Positions 27,530-37,926 of a DNA stretch of 64,000 bases are shown one piece after another. Source of the stretch: Sphingobacterium sp. SRCM116780. Its GTDB lineage: Bacteria > Bacteroidota > Bacteroidia > Sphingobacteriales > Sphingobacteriaceae. Within the stretch, counting starts at the first letter, position 1; every line of letters starts with the position of its first letter. The position numbers and the translations under genes are program-made. The notes under the pieces were generated by a model. The model saw nothing but the letters and a program-made list of their open reading frames with translations. It made no database searches and was not told the origin of the DNA. The stretch lies in NCBI RefSeq assembly GCF_021442025.1, contig NZ_CP090446.1:1674001-1738000 (forward strand). The letters are read 5' to 3'.

Positions 27530-29905
27530 TTATAAATAAGCATACGTAATACCATCTCCACCTCTGTCCTGGTGTTCGTCTTCAAAACGAGAAATATGAC
27601 TATATTTCCGAAGATAGTCACGAATAAACTTACGAAGAATACCATCTCCTTTTCCATGAATAATTTTTAAAGATGGATAACCAATCATAACTACCCTATC
27701 CAATACTTTCTCTAATTCATATAAAGCATCTTCTGTCCGCATACCTCGTAAGTCAAGTTCAGGATTAAAGTCAGCAACAGCATGAGATGAAATTGTCTTA
27801 GTTCCTGCTTTAACTGCTTTTTTCAGCTCTTTACCATTGAGTTTAATAACATTTTTACGTTTTTGGACTGTCCTTAATTCACCCATGGCTAAAATCAAAT
27901 TATTCTTAGCGACTTCCAATACAATCGCTTCATTACCTGAATCAATTATCTGAACCCAATCGCCAACACTAAGCTCTTCGGTGTTATCAGGTATAATAAT
28001 TGGTTTCTTTTCAACTTTTTTCTCCTTAGGAAGAATGGTCGAAAAGGAACTATCCAATTTAGCGCGTATAGCTTTTGTTTTCTCTTTATCAGCTTGTACA
28101 GATTTGATTTCGGCAACCGTATTTTCAATTAATTTATTTGAATTTTTCAAAAGTATCTGTGCTTCTTCTTTTGCCTTTTTAAGAATTAATTTTTTATTAT
28201 CTTCCAGATATCCTTGCAAATCTTCGTATTCTGACTTTATACGGATTAACTCTTTTTCTCTTTTCGTTATAGCAGATTTTGTATCAAATATTTCTTTCTT
28301 CTCACGCTCTAAATCCACTAATAGTGTGTCCACCTTCTTTTGATGCGTACCTACCTTCAATTTAGCAAGATGGATGATTTCTTTATTTAATCCAATTTTT
28401 TGTGCAATCTCGAAGGCATAAGAACTACCTGGCTTTCCAATCTGTAAAATATACAGCGGTCTCATCGCTACATTATCAAAAAGCATTGATGCATTTTCTA
28501 AACCCACTGTTTGATTAGCAAACACTTTTAAATTTGAGTAGTGCGTTGTTACCACACCTCGAATGGATTTTTTATTCAGCGTTTCCAAAACAGCTTCTGC
28601 AATAGGCCCTCCAAACAAAGGATCTGTACCGGTTCCAAATTCGTCGATCAAAACAAGCGTACGTGCAGTAGCAAATTCTGTAAAATATTTCATTTTTGAC
28701 AGATGCGCACTATAAGTACTTAAATCACTTTCTATAGATTGATCATCTCCGATATCTGCAAAAATTTGTTTAAAAACACCCACTTTAGAATTAGCGTCTG
28801 CAGGGATGAGTAATCCTGATTGTACCATAATTTGCATCAAACCAACGGTTTTCATACAAACAGATTTTCCTCCAGCATTTGGGCCTGAAACGACAATCAC
28901 ACGTTGTATCTCATCTATTTTTATATTTAATGGAACAATCGTTGCTCGTTCATGTTGGGTATTCAGCATCAATAGTGGATGACGAGCATTTACCAAATTG
29001 ATTTCTGCTTCCTTGGACAATTCTGGCATTTCAGCGTCCAAATCCAAAGCAAATAAAGCCTTAGATCGTACAAAATCAACTTTCGTTAACAGACCATCAT
29101 AGGCCAATAACAAAGGAACATGTGGTCTGAGCTTAGTCGTTAATTCAACCAAAATACGGATAACCTCTCTCCTACGTTCAAATTCCAGATCTCTAACCTT
29201 ATTATTGAGATGAAAGACCTCTTCTGGCTCAATATAAGCTGTTTGCCCAGTTGCAGATTCATCATGAATTAAGCCTTTTAGCTTGCGTTTATTCTCCGCT
29301 AAAATTGGTATACACAGTCGACCATCACGAATAGTGAGATTACCGTCAGCTGTCCAACCACTGTTTTGTGCATTTTTAAAAATAACATCAATACGCTTAC
29401 GAGCTTCTTGTTCCGCTTTTAAAATACTTTGAGAAAGATCGAGCAATAAACGTGACGCATTATTTTTCATTTTACCTCGATCATCAATAATCATTTCGAT
29501 ATCTCGAATAATCTGTTTCTCAATAGGTAAATGCTCAAAAAGTAATTCTAAATTTGGGTATTGACCTTCGCGATCATTAAAATAGCGAATAATAGCATAT
29601 ACTGTTTTTAAAGAAAGGAGAACACGATAAAACTCTTCTTCCATTAAAAAAGCACCTTCGACTTTAGCCTTTTCGACTAAAGCTCGAATGGGATAAAGAT
29701 GATCCACGGGTAGTGCATCGTCACTAGTCAAAAGATCTTTAAATTCATTTGTTTGACGCAAAAACTTATCAATTTGGTCAAATCGAGTTTGTGGTTGTAT
29801 TTTATCAACCAAATTACGCCCCGACTCACTGATGCATTTCTGCTTTATCAATTCCTTAATCTCGGCAAAACCGAGCTTATCACTTGCGTTATTAGGATAA
29901 ATCAT
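27530..29905 (-). CDS. mutS2: Endonuclease MutS2
   Basis: A 791-residue MutS2 from the ATG at 29905; a longer start at 29947 would overlap the stop of the preceding gene, and the protein begins normally at MIYPNNASDKLGF. The MutS-type ATPase has Walker A SGPNAGGKS, a DIGDDQS motif and Walker B LVLIDEFGTGTDP. The coiled-coil arm (about residues 520-620) and a C-terminal Smr nuclease-type domain (LDLRGMRTEDALYELEKV, IIHGKGDGIL) complete the architecture. MutS2 acts on recombination intermediates or collided ribosomes in various bacteria. It has no mismatch-recognition domain. It is preceded by the DUF4296 gene and followed by mgtC-like. Confidence 0.93.
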   Translation of the reverse strand: MIYPNNASDKLGFAEIKELIKQKCISESGRNLVDKIQPQTRFDQIDKFLRQTNEFKDLLTSDDALPVDHLYPIRALVEKAKVEGAFLMEEEFYRVLLSLKTVYAIIRYFNDREGQYPNLELLFEHLPIEKQIIRDIEMIIDDRGKMKNNASRLLLDLSQSILKAEQEARKRIDVIFKNAQNSGWTADGNLTIRDGRLCIPILAENKRKLKGLIHDESATGQTAYIEPEEVFHLNNKVRDLEFERRREVIRILVELTTKLRPHVPLLLAYDGLLTKVDFVRSKALFALDLDAEMPELSKEAEINLVNARHPLLMLNTQHERATIVPLNIKIDEIQRVIVVSGPNAGGKSVCMKTVGLMQIMVQSGLLIPADANSKVGVFKQIFADIGDDQSIESDLSTYSAHLSKMKYFTEFATARTLVLIDEFGTGTDPLFGGPIAEAVLETLNKKSIRGVVTTHYSNLKVFANQTVGLENASMLFDNVAMRPLYILQIGKPGSSYAFEIAQKIGLNKEIIHLAKLKVGTHQKKVDTLLVDLEREKKEIFDTKSAITKREKELIRIKSEYEDLQGYLEDNKKLILKKAKEEAQILLKNSNKLIENTVAEIKSVQADKEKTKAIRAKLDSSFSTILPKEKKVEKKPIIIPDNTEELSVGDWVQIIDSGNEAIVLEVAKNNLILAMGELRTVQKRKNVIKLNGKELKKAVKAGTKTISSHAVADFNPELDLRGMRTEDALYELEKVLDRVVMIGYPSLKIIHGKGDGILRKFIRDYLRKYSHISRFEDEHQDRGGDGITYAYL

Positions 29906-29918
29906 TTTTTTATTCTTG

Positions 29919-30716
29919 TTAATTAACTGGTTTTGGATGTAGAACATCCTTTTTCAATCTGGATTTTCCATCCAATAAAATCGGAGGTTTTTCCGGATTT
30001 TTAACCTCCTTACTTTCACTTGTAACTGGCACTTCAGTTGGTACCTTTTGCGTTCCCACTGTCGAAGTATGTCCAGCACTTGTGGAGGGTGTTGCTACAG
30101 GCACTGCTGCAGGATTCACCCCAACAGGAGAAGGTGCTGTCTGTCTTGCTTTTTCTAATATATAAGTTTCCAGATTATAGCCTCCTTTCAGTCCTGTTTT
30201 TTCAAAAAAATCATGTGCTGAATTTTTATAATTCAACCGGATACTATCGGGCTTATAATGCAAAATCATATTCTTTTGCATCTCATAAAGTGCTATAAAA
30301 TTATTAATACGAGTCATGCTATCCTGATAACGTACATTTCGAATGGAATCTCTAGCACGTATTGAATCCATTTTCGCTTTGTCTATCTTCATGTACCCCT
30401 CATTCATCTTTTTAAGATTACTACCCACTTCTTCATAAATTTTAGTCATCGCTTCAGCATCACTGGCATAATAGGCTAAATTCTTTTTAAAAGTGGTCGA
30501 GTCGAGATCATATTTCTTGAAAGTATGATCATACAAAGGGAAAATAACTTTTTTCGCACTATCTGTATTAATCGTTGATAAATATGAATCAGTCAAATAA
30601 ATCTCCGTTAAGACCTTTACAAAATCTTTTTTCGAGATAATATCTTTCTCATTTGCACCTTTACAAGAAACAAATAAAAAAATCAAAGCAAGTACATTCA
30701 GTATTAATCGTTGCAT
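29919..30716 (-). CDS. DUF4296 lipoprotein
   Basis: A 265-residue Bacteroidota-specific lipoprotein: signal segment LNVLALIFLFVSCKGANEKD with the lipobox Cys18, then the DUF4296 core (FVKVLTEIYLTDSYLSTI ... PLYDHTFKKYDLDSTTFKKNLAYYASDAEAM). The tail is long, Pro/Thr/Val-rich and low-complexity (VPVATPSTSAGHTSTVG), then KPPILLDGKSRLKK. The function is unknown. It sits just upstream of mutS2 and is divergent from the YggS-type gene; the tail may be a flexible tether in the periplasm. Confidence 0.85.
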   Translation of the reverse strand: MQRLILNVLALIFLFVSCKGANEKDIISKKDFVKVLTEIYLTDSYLSTINTDSAKKVIFPLYDHTFKKYDLDSTTFKKNLAYYASDAEAMTKIYEEVGSNLKKMNEGYMKIDKAKMDSIRARDSIRNVRYQDSMTRINNFIALYEMQKNMILHYKPDSIRLNYKNSAHDFFEKTGLKGGYNLETYILEKARQTAPSPVGVNPAAVPVATPSTSAGHTSTVGTQKVPTEVPVTSESKEVKNPEKPPILLDGKSRLKKDVLHPKPVN

Positions 30717-30787
30717 TTCGTAATTTTGTACAAATTTATAAAAAGGGCTGGCATTTGGCTCTTTGAATTCTTAAATATACAATTATC

Positions 30788-31480
30788 ATGAGTATTGCAA
30801 GTAATCTTGAAGCGATTAATTTAGAAGTTAAAGCCCTGGGCATTCAGCTAGTCGCCGTATCCAAAACAAAACCAAATGAAGATATCATGGAAGCCTATGA
30901 AGCTGGACAACGGGTTTTCGGTGAAAATATGGTTCAGGAACTTGTTGAGAAATACGAAGCTTTACCAAAAGACATTGAATGGCACCTGATTGGTCATCTT
31001 CAATCTAATAAAGTAAAATATATTGCCCCTTTTATCACATTGATCCATTCTGTTGATTCGTTGAAACTAGTAAAAGAAATCAATAAATATGCTGCCAAAA
31101 ACGATCGTATTATCGATTGTTTACTTCAGGTTCATATTGCTGAAGAGGACACGAAGTTTGGCTTTGATCATGCAGAATTAGTTGAAATGTTACGTGATGA
31201 AGAATTCTTAACATTAAAAAATATTCGTATACGCGGGCTGATGGGAATTGCGTCCAACATTGAAAAAGAAAAGGAAATTAAGGAAGAATTTTATGAATTA
31301 AAATCTTTATATGATGGTATTAAAGCAAGTTTCTATCGCAAAGATGACCATTTTGACACGTTATCGATGGGTATGTCTTCGGATTATAAATTGGCGATAG
31401 AAAAGGGTTCCACGATGATCCGACTGGGAAGTACTATTTTTGGAAAACGTGTCATTAAACATGTTAAAAACAATGACTAA
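30788..31480 (+). CDS. YggS-family pyridoxal-phosphate homeostasis protein
   Basis: A 230-residue fold-type III alanine-racemase-like barrel lacking the second domain. The cofactor lysine is in LVAVSKTKPNEDI (about residue 27), followed by FGENMVQELVEK, WHLIGHLQSNKVKYI and the closing SMGMSSDYKLAIEKGSTMIRLGSTIFG, the diagnostic end of the family. Proteins of this group bind PLP without a known enzymatic activity and buffer its supply. The GNAT gene starts within its last codons, so the two are translationally coupled. Confidence 0.93.
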   Translation: MSIASNLEAINLEVKALGIQLVAVSKTKPNEDIMEAYEAGQRVFGENMVQELVEKYEALPKDIEWHLIGHLQSNKVKYIAPFITLIHSVDSLKLVKEINKYAAKNDRIIDCLLQVHIAEEDTKFGFDHAELVEMLRDEEFLTLKNIRIRGLMGIASNIEKEKEIKEEFYELKSLYDGIKASFYRKDDHFDTLSMGMSSDYKLAIEKGSTMIRLGSTIFGKRVIKHVKNND

Positions 31481-31925
31481 AGCAACGATTAGAAAGGCAG
31501 TTGAAGCGGATTGCTCAGCGATGCTAGAACTGATTCAGGAGTTAGCAGTTTTCGAAAATGCACCTGATGAAGTGACTGTCTCGATGGATGAATTCATATC
31601 TGCTGGTTTTGGAAAAAATCCTGTCTGGGGGGCTTTTGTTGCAGAATTTAATGGGAAAATTGTAGGAATTTCGTTATATTACCTTCGTTATTCCACCTGG
31701 AAAGGAAGAAGGCTTTATCTGGAGGATCTTATTGTGACAGAAAGTATGCGAGGTTACGGAATTGGTAAACAACTTTTCGAAGAAACGCTAAATTTTGGCA
31801 AATCACAAGGATATCATGGAATGGTTTGGCAGGTATTGGATTGGAATGAGCCTGCTATTCAGTTCTATAAAAAATATAAAGCCGACTTTGATGAAGAATG
31901 GATTAATGTATCAATCACCTATTAA
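31473..31925 (+). CDS. GNAT-family N-acetyltransferase
   Basis: A 150-residue acetyltransferase from the ATG at 31473, which overlaps the preceding stop by 8 nt (ATGACTAA). A TTG at 31440 would extend it by 11 residues inside the YggS-type frame and is less likely. The acetyl-CoA motif is YLEDLIVTESMRGYGIGKQLFEETLNFG; substrate-side VWQVLDWNEPAIQFYKKY follows. It resembles SAT/PhnO-like diamine or small-amine acetyltransferases (the phrase LELIQELAVFENAPDEV is typical), but the substrate is unknown. It is co-translated with the YggS-type gene. Confidence 0.88.
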   Translation: MTKATIRKAVEADCSAMLELIQELAVFENAPDEVTVSMDEFISAGFGKNPVWGAFVAEFNGKIVGISLYYLRYSTWKGRRLYLEDLIVTESMRGYGIGKQLFEETLNFGKSQGYHGMVWQVLDWNEPAIQFYKKYKADFDEEWINVSITY

Positions 31926-31951
31926 TTAAGAGAAAAGGACGGTTAAATTAA

Positions 31952-32752
31952 ATGAGACTAAAGTACTATTTAAACCTTTGTATTATTTTATCTGCATGCA
32001 TTGGCACTTCATGTACCAATGGAAACAAAGTAAAAATGCAAAAAGTGGTGAATGCGGACACGCTTCATTATGAAATGAAGGAGTTACATGAGTACAGTCG
32101 ATTTTTTGTAAAAGAAGGTCAAAAAATAGATACCACCTATTTTAAAGCACAATATCCACAATTTAAAGACACTGTTATTAACAATTTACTCCAAACATCC
32201 ATCAATTTAGAAGGTGATTCGCAAATGGTTACTTCTGCTAAGCGATTTGTAAATGCCTATGATGAATATGTGGAGGAAAACAATGGCAATTCCACAGCAA
32301 CTTGGTTTCGAGATCTTCAAGCAAAAGTATATCAAAACACATCCAAATTCATCAGTATAGAAACTAGTCAAACTGAATATACTGGTGGTGCACATGGTGA
32401 TCATTTTACATTATTTAGTCATTTTGACACCCATACAGATCAAAAAATAACATTAAATGATATTGTAAATAAGGAAAACCAGAAAGAATTGATTAAAATT
32501 GCAGAAAGATATTTTCGAAAATTGGAAAAATTATCAGATACTGAATCCTTAAATGACAAATTTTTCTTTGAAGCTGGTAATTTCACACTTGCCGACAATT
32601 TTGCTTTAAATAAAGATGGACTTCTATTTTATTATAATGTGTATGAAATAAAATCATATGCAGAAGGAAATACAGCTTTAAAAGTTCCGTATAAAGATAT
32701 TAAGCATTTAATTTCAGCCAAAGGTCTTGAATATATCAATAGTATAAATTAG
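31952..32752 (+). CDS. DUF3298/RsiV-like lipoprotein
   Basis: The 266-residue protein begins with a lipoprotein signal (YYLNLCIILSACIGTSCTNG; two Cys positions could be lipidated). After a DUF4163-type segment it shows the DUF3298 core with YTGGAHGDHFTLFSHFD and KITLNDIVNKENQKELIKIAERYFRK. RsiV-like proteins bind a partner ligand or act as sigma-factor/lysozyme sensors in Firmicutes; in Bacteroidota the function is unknown. Located between the GNAT gene and aspartate kinase (26 nt before), probably in the same transcript. Confidence 0.85.
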   Translation: MRLKYYLNLCIILSACIGTSCTNGNKVKMQKVVNADTLHYEMKELHEYSRFFVKEGQKIDTTYFKAQYPQFKDTVINNLLQTSINLEGDSQMVTSAKRFVNAYDEYVEENNGNSTATWFRDLQAKVYQNTSKFISIETSQTEYTGGAHGDHFTLFSHFDTHTDQKITLNDIVNKENQKELIKIAERYFRKLEKLSDTESLNDKFFFEAGNFTLADNFALNKDGLLFYYNVYEIKSYAEGNTALKVPYKDIKHLISAKGLEYINSIN

Positions 32753-32778
32753 CAATCAACCTCAACGAAATTATATCG

Positions 32779-34041
32779 ATGCAAGTTTTTAAATTTGGTG
32801 GCGCATCAGTCAAAAACGCTGAAAGTGTAATAAATTCAGCACAAATTATTTCTAAATATAAAGTTGATACCCTACTTGTCGTTGTATCAGCAATGGGTAA
32901 AACAACAAACTTATTAGAAGATGTCACAAAAGCATATTTTAATAGCACAGGAGAAGCGTTTGAAATCTTAGAAAAAGCAAAAGCGTTTCATTTCGATATT
33001 TTATCTCAATTATTTGAAGATGCTCATCATCCTATCTTTGATGAGATCGCCAATTGCTTTGTCGAAATAGAATGGATATTAGAAGAAGATCCTCAAGATT
33101 CATTTGATTATTTGTTTGATCAAATTGTTTCTACAGGTGAAATCGTTTCTTCTAAAATATTAGCCGCTTATTTAACCTATATTGGCGAAAAAGCCAAATG
33201 GGTAGATGCGCGTAACTATATCATGACGGATAATACCTATAGAGAAGCAAATGTAAATTGGGAAAAAACAGAAGAGATAATCCGCTCAGAGATCCCTCAG
33301 ATATTAGACGAATATATTATCATCACACAAGGATTTATAGGTTCTACATCAGAAAATTTCACGACAACATTGGGACGTGAAGGTTCTGACTATTCTGCCG
33401 CTATTTTTGCTTCTTGTTTAAATGCAGAAAATGTAACCATTTGGAAAGATGTACCGGGTGTTTTGAATGCCGATCCGAAATGGTTCGAAAAGACTGAACT
33501 TATACCCGAACTATCATATACAGATGCTATTGAATTAACGTATTATGGAGCAACGGTTATTCATCCCAAAACGATTAAACCTCTTCAAAACAAAAAGATT
33601 CAACTCAATGTTCGTTCTTTTTTAAATCCAGAAGTTCCTGGAACTAAAATAAAGAGTACCAATGCTTCATTGCCGGTTCCATCCTTTATATTCAAAGTTA
33701 ATCAAATATTGATTTCAATTTCACCACGTGACTTCTCTTTTATTGTGGAAGATAATTTAAGGGATATTTTCAATCTATTTCATCAATTCCGCATCAAGAT
33801 TAACATGATGCATAATAGTGCGATCAACTTTTCTGTAGCAGTAGAGGATACGGGTAAAAATATTACCGATGTTTTAGAGGAATTGAAGAAAAAATTTAAA
33901 GTACATATTGAAACGGGTTTAGAATTGATTACCATCCGTTATTATAATCAAGAGACTATCAATAGAGTTTTAATCGATAAGGAAGTGATTAGCGAATTAA
34001 AAGACACTTATACTTGTCAATTACTCGTTAAAAAAATATAA
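32779..34041 (+). CDS. Aspartate kinase
   Basis: A 420-residue monofunctional aspartokinase, first step of the lysine, threonine and methionine pathways. The amino-acid-kinase start is MQVFKFGGASVKNAESV, with TTLGREGSDYSAAIFA (phosphate binding) and VPGVLNADPKW in the middle; two ACT-like regulatory repeats form the C-terminus (NQILISISPRDFSF onward). This form lacks the homoserine dehydrogenase domain; the window's separate hom gene at 18 kb works with it. It is followed directly (stop to start, 0 nt) by the methyltransferase gene. Confidence 0.93.
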   Translation: MQVFKFGGASVKNAESVINSAQIISKYKVDTLLVVVSAMGKTTNLLEDVTKAYFNSTGEAFEILEKAKAFHFDILSQLFEDAHHPIFDEIANCFVEIEWILEEDPQDSFDYLFDQIVSTGEIVSSKILAAYLTYIGEKAKWVDARNYIMTDNTYREANVNWEKTEEIIRSEIPQILDEYIIITQGFIGSTSENFTTTLGREGSDYSAAIFASCLNAENVTIWKDVPGVLNADPKWFEKTELIPELSYTDAIELTYYGATVIHPKTIKPLQNKKIQLNVRSFLNPEVPGTKIKSTNASLPVPSFIFKVNQILISISPRDFSFIVEDNLRDIFNLFHQFRIKINMMHNSAINFSVAVEDTGKNITDVLEELKKKFKVHIETGLELITIRYYNQETINRVLIDKEVISELKDTYTCQLLVKKI

Positions 34042-35223
34042 ATGAATACACGCATCCTTCAACAGGAGGTTCAAGATTTTATTAATCAACATTTAACAGA
34101 ATCTTCCACTAAGATTGCTTTAAAAAAATCTCCTTTTGAAGGCGTTACTTCCTCAGAACTTGCTGCACAAATTGATGGCAAGCAGCGATGCTTAAAAAAA
34201 TTACCGCTTTGGGCGCAAACAACAAAAATTTACTATCCTGATAAATTAAATCTGGAGCAATGTTCCTCAGAAAAAACTGCGCAATTTAAAGCATCTTTAA
34301 TTCAAGAAAACACGATGTTAATGGATATTACAAGTGGTTTCGGTGTTGATGATTTTTACTTCTCTCAAAGAGCAAAAACAGTCATATCTTGTGAAATTAA
34401 TGAATCCTTAGCAGCCATCTCGCAATACAATGCGAAACAATTGCAAGCAAATAATATAGAAGTAAAAGCTTTAAATGGCTTTGATTTTTTACATGATAAT
34501 CAAGAACTTAAACTCGATTACATATATATAGACCCTTCTCGTCGAGTTGCTCAAAAAAAGGTTTTTCTTTTAAGCGATTGTGAACCTAATATCGTTCACT
34601 TACAAGAAGAATTTTTGGAAAGAGCAAATCATGTATTCATTAAAGTAGCTCCTCTCTTGGATATTTCTGCAGCATTAACAGAACTAAAGCATGTAAAGGA
34701 AATTTATGTCATCAGTATACAAAATGATTGTAAGGAGCTGTTATTTATTCAAGAAAAAGGTTATGTCTTAAAACCAACGATAACAGCTGTTCGCATTGTT
34801 GGCGATGTTATTCAGAAATTTCCTTTCAGTCAACAACAGGAAACCGAAACCGAAATTTCTCTTTCAACACCCCTACATTATCTTTATGAGCCAGATGTGT
34901 GCTTAACTAAGGCAGGCGCATTTAAGAGTATAGCAAAAGCGTTTGACCTCCAAAAACTTCACCAGCACACACATTTATATACTTCTGATGTTTATCATCC
35001 GAATTTCTTAGGTAAAGTTTACGAAGTTTCGAATATCATTCCTTTCTCCATTTTCAAAAAATCAAAAGAAAAAATAAAAACAAATGCTGTTGCGAAGAAT
35101 TTTCCGTTGAAAACAGAAGAGATCAAAAAGAAATTTAAAATCATTGATGGAGGAGAATTACACAGCTTTTTCACAACTGGATCGACGGATGAACTCATTG
35201 TCATCCATGCCTCAAGAAAATAG
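34042..35223 (+). CDS. Class I SAM-dependent methyltransferase with THUMP-like domain
   Basis: A 393-residue protein of the type annotated as THUMP-like methyltransferase in Bacteroidota. SAM-binding core: TMLMDITSGFGVDDFYFSQ (motif I), VISCEINESLAAI (acidic loop), LDYIYIDPSRR (motif IV, DPSRR resembling the N6A-type DPPY position). The N-terminal ~90 residues are helical, and the C-terminal part (THLYTSDVYHPNFLGKVYEV) is the THUMP-like region that suggests RNA as substrate. It begins on the base after the aspartate kinase stop, so translation is coupled. The target is not known. Confidence 0.82.
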   Translation: MNTRILQQEVQDFINQHLTESSTKIALKKSPFEGVTSSELAAQIDGKQRCLKKLPLWAQTTKIYYPDKLNLEQCSSEKTAQFKASLIQENTMLMDITSGFGVDDFYFSQRAKTVISCEINESLAAISQYNAKQLQANNIEVKALNGFDFLHDNQELKLDYIYIDPSRRVAQKKVFLLSDCEPNIVHLQEEFLERANHVFIKVAPLLDISAALTELKHVKEIYVISIQNDCKELLFIQEKGYVLKPTITAVRIVGDVIQKFPFSQQQETETEISLSTPLHYLYEPDVCLTKAGAFKSIAKAFDLQKLHQHTHLYTSDVYHPNFLGKVYEVSNIIPFSIFKKSKEKIKTNAVAKNFPLKTEEIKKKFKIIDGGELHSFFTTGSTDELIVIHASRK

Positions 35224-35276
35224 TAAAGCGACATTCCTATTACATAGTTTTCTAAAATAAAACATACTTTAGAATT

Positions 35277-36269
35277 ATGAGAAATATTGCTTTATCAGTT
35301 TTAGATCTTGCTCCCGTCAAAAAAGGTTGCAACACATTAGATGCTTACAACAGGACTATACAAATAGCTCAACATGCTGAAAACATTGGGTATAAAAGAA
35401 TTTGGGTTGCCGAACACCATAATATGGAACATATCGCCAGTTCGGCAACTTCCCTTATCATCCAACATATTGCTGCCCACACAAAAAGTATCCGAGTCGG
35501 TTCGGGAGGTATTATGCTTCCGAATCACTCTCCTTTAGTAATTGCTGAACAATTCGGAACATTGGAGACATTATTTCCAAACCGTATAGACTTAGGCCTA
35601 GGAAGAGCACCTGGCACAGATCAAGAAACAGCTATGGCTCTACGCCGCAATAATTTCAATACGGCTTATCAGTTTCCTCAAGACGTTGCTGCATTACAGC
35701 GCTATTTTGATGAACAAAACTGCGATTCTAAGGTAAGAGCTTTTCCTGCTGAAGGTTTAAACGTTCCTTTATATATTTTAGGTTCAAGTACCGATAGTGC
35801 TTATTTGGCGGCCAGCTTAGGTCTTCCCTATGCTTTTGCGGCTCATTTTGCGCCTGCTCAACTGGCGCAAGCGAGTGCGATATATCATCAAAATTTCAAG
35901 CCTTCAAACGCATTATCAGCACCTTATTTTATTGTTTGTGTCAATGTCATTATCGCAAATACAACCGAAGAAGCGGAGTTTTTATCATCAAGCTTAAAAA
36001 ATTTGTTTGCAGGAATTTTAACAAACACAAGAGCACCATTATCTCTCCCAACTGCAGAAGTAATTTACAAGGGTATACCAAGTATTGAACAAGCGGCTGA
36101 TAACATGTTATCCTGTAGTTTCATTGGAGACAAACAAACAGTAAAGAATCAATTAGAACCTTTTATTGACGAACGACAAATCGATGAGCTTATGGTCATA
36201 TCCTATATTTATGATGATCAAAAGTGTCTTAAATCATTTACATTATTAAAAGAAGCATTGACAGATTAA
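35277..36269 (+). CDS. LLM-class flavin-dependent oxidoreductase
   Basis: A 330-residue bacterial-luciferase-like monooxygenase-fold protein. Recognisable segments: [12 protein letters not shown] at the start, [46 protein letters not shown] and [14 protein letters not shown], all typical of the one-component LLM group using FMN. It stands alone with a 53-nt gap upstream and 60 nt downstream. The substrate is unknown. Typical length and no odd insertions. Confidence 0.9.
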   Translation: MRNIALSVLDLAPVKKGCNTLDAYNRTIQIAQHAENIGYKRIWVAEHHNMEHIASSATSLIIQHIAAHTKSIRVGSGGIMLPNHSPLVIAEQFGTLETLFPNRIDLGLGRAPGTDQETAMALRRNNFNTAYQFPQDVAALQRYFDEQNCDSKVRAFPAEGLNVPLYILGSSTDSAYLAASLGLPYAFAAHFAPAQLAQASAIYHQNFKPSNALSAPYFIVCVNVIIANTTEEAEFLSSSLKNLFAGILTNTRAPLSLPTAEVIYKGIPSIEQAADNMLSCSFIGDKQTVKNQLEPFIDERQIDELMVISYIYDDQKCLKSFTLLKEALTD

Positions 36270-36329
36270 AAAGAATGCTAATATCGTGCATTATAATTTC
36301 TATATTTAATTTAAATAATATAATACCCG

Positions 36330-37148
36330 ATGAAATATTTAAGTCTAATAACAATAATTTTAGCTGTAACTTTTCAGTCTTGTCAACCTAATAGTCAAGT
36401 TAAAAAATCAAACCATGTTGACACTGTTACCCTAAAAGATGCGGATACGTTAAACGATACTGTTTCAACGAATAGCTCAAATATAAAACGTCCAACCGTT
36501 CCATCTATCTTTATGATTGATACGTACCGTATTTATGAAGAATCTGAAGATCCAAGTACAATATTAAATGAAAATTGGCTAGATCTGTATGAGGAAAATG
36601 GTCAATATTACTTAGCAAAAGTTGATTATAAGATTGAAGATGGTTATAGTGAATGTGCTGGAGTTCCCACAAAATCAGTACTATCTAAAAGAAATTCCAT
36701 CCTATTCTTAAACTTTCCCTTTCTAAAGGTTGGAAAAATAGAAAATTTAAAAATTATTCAGGGTGAAATATGGCCGAATGATAATGTTCTTTACACGTTC
36801 AATAATCAACAATATCAGTTAAAAGGTTATGGAAAGATTAATTCAACATCAGTTCAGACTAATGAAAAAGGTCACGAAGAAGTATTTCATGATGTTGAAA
36901 ATTATAAATTAACCTATTCTTTAAATAGAGGTAAAGAAATAAATATGCTACAAGTAGATAGTTTTAATGATACTTTTATAAAAACACTATTTGTTGGGGA
37001 TATTGATCGTGATGGTAAACTTGATTTCATCATCTCCAATCCCACCAATTATGAAGAAAATGGTATCTTATTGATATTATCATCACAGATAAAAGACAAC
37101 AATATTGAAAAAAGCAGCTTCCAACAGAGTGTGCAATTTGACTGTTAA
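36330..37148 (+). CDS. Hypothetical lipoprotein with an FG-GAP/VCBS-like motif
   Basis: A 272-residue protein with a lipoprotein signal (LSLITIILAVTFQSCQPNSQ, Cys18). The middle is beta-rich with no clear family. Near the C-terminus, FVGDIDRDGKLDFIISNP is a DxDxDG-type calcium-binding motif of the FG-GAP/VCBS type. Such proteins usually display to the outside of the cell or sit in the periplasm; the role is unknown. The next gene starts 2 nt after its stop, so the two are co-transcribed. Confidence 0.7.
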   Translation: MKYLSLITIILAVTFQSCQPNSQVKKSNHVDTVTLKDADTLNDTVSTNSSNIKRPTVPSIFMIDTYRIYEESEDPSTILNENWLDLYEENGQYYLAKVDYKIEDGYSECAGVPTKSVLSKRNSILFLNFPFLKVGKIENLKIIQGEIWPNDNVLYTFNNQQYQLKGYGKINSTSVQTNEKGHEEVFHDVENYKLTYSLNRGKEINMLQVDSFNDTFIKTLFVGDIDRDGKLDFIISNPTNYEENGILLILSSQIKDNNIEKSSFQQSVQFDC

Positions 37149-37150
37149 CC

Positions 37151-37807
37151 ATGCATATAAAAAAAGTCATACAAGATTTCAATCCGATTCAAAAAAGCCT
37201 GATCTCTCTATTCATTAGTATAGTGATGGCCGCAATGTGCTATCACTGCGACATTAATTTACTCATGACCACGCTGCTTTTTTGGATTACGTTTTGCCTC
37301 AGCTATATCCTACTATCCTGGTATATCTTTTATCATATGCCCGTGGCACTTATTGTCAAAAAAGCAGCATCAGAAGATGGAAGCCGATTATTTGTCTCTA
37401 TTTTTATTCTACTAGCCAGCTTTACTTGCTTATTTGCTGTTCTACTAATTATTATAGCAGATTCATCCACCAATATGCCAAAAAGCTTGAGCGTTGGCAT
37501 ATGTGTTCTGAGTATCATCAGCTCCTGGTTTCTTGTTCACACCACTTATGTCTTCCATTACGCACATCTATATTATGCAGATGGTGTTGATGGGAAAGGA
37601 TTGGATTTCCCTGGAAACGAAAAACCAGATTATGTCGATTTTGCCTACTTCTCATTTGTTTTAGGTTGTACTTTTCAAGTTTCCGATATTGAGGTTTCAT
37701 CCAGAAAAATTAGAAGAGTTGTTTTATTTCATGGACTCCTTTCCTTTGCCTTGAATACATTTGTAGTTGCCTTAAGTATCAATATTATTTCTGGATTGAT
37801 TCATTAG
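37151..37807 (+). CDS. DUF1345 membrane protein
   Basis: A 218-residue inner-membrane protein with about five hydrophobic segments. The DUF1345 marks are HTTYVFHYAHLYY and LDFPGNEKPDYVDFAYFSFVLGCTFQVSDIEVSS, followed by RRVVLFHGLLSFALNTFVVAL. Function is unknown; members are predicted integral membrane proteins. It is probably co-transcribed with the preceding lipoprotein gene (2-nt gap). Other frames across it (for example at 37282-37590) are not real. Confidence 0.82.
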   Translation: MHIKKVIQDFNPIQKSLISLFISIVMAAMCYHCDINLLMTTLLFWITFCLSYILLSWYIFYHMPVALIVKKAASEDGSRLFVSIFILLASFTCLFAVLLIIIADSSTNMPKSLSVGICVLSIISSWFLVHTTYVFHYAHLYYADGVDGKGLDFPGNEKPDYVDFAYFSFVLGCTFQVSDIEVSSRKIRRVVLFHGLLSFALNTFVVALSINIISGLIH

Positions 37808-37926
37808 CATTTATTGAAATATTGATAAATACTTGATTATAAGCACATCAAATACTTAAGTACCTAATTGGCCTGTTTTTTGTAACTCCCCCGTTACAAG
37901 TTTAAATTAAATCACAAATATTAAAG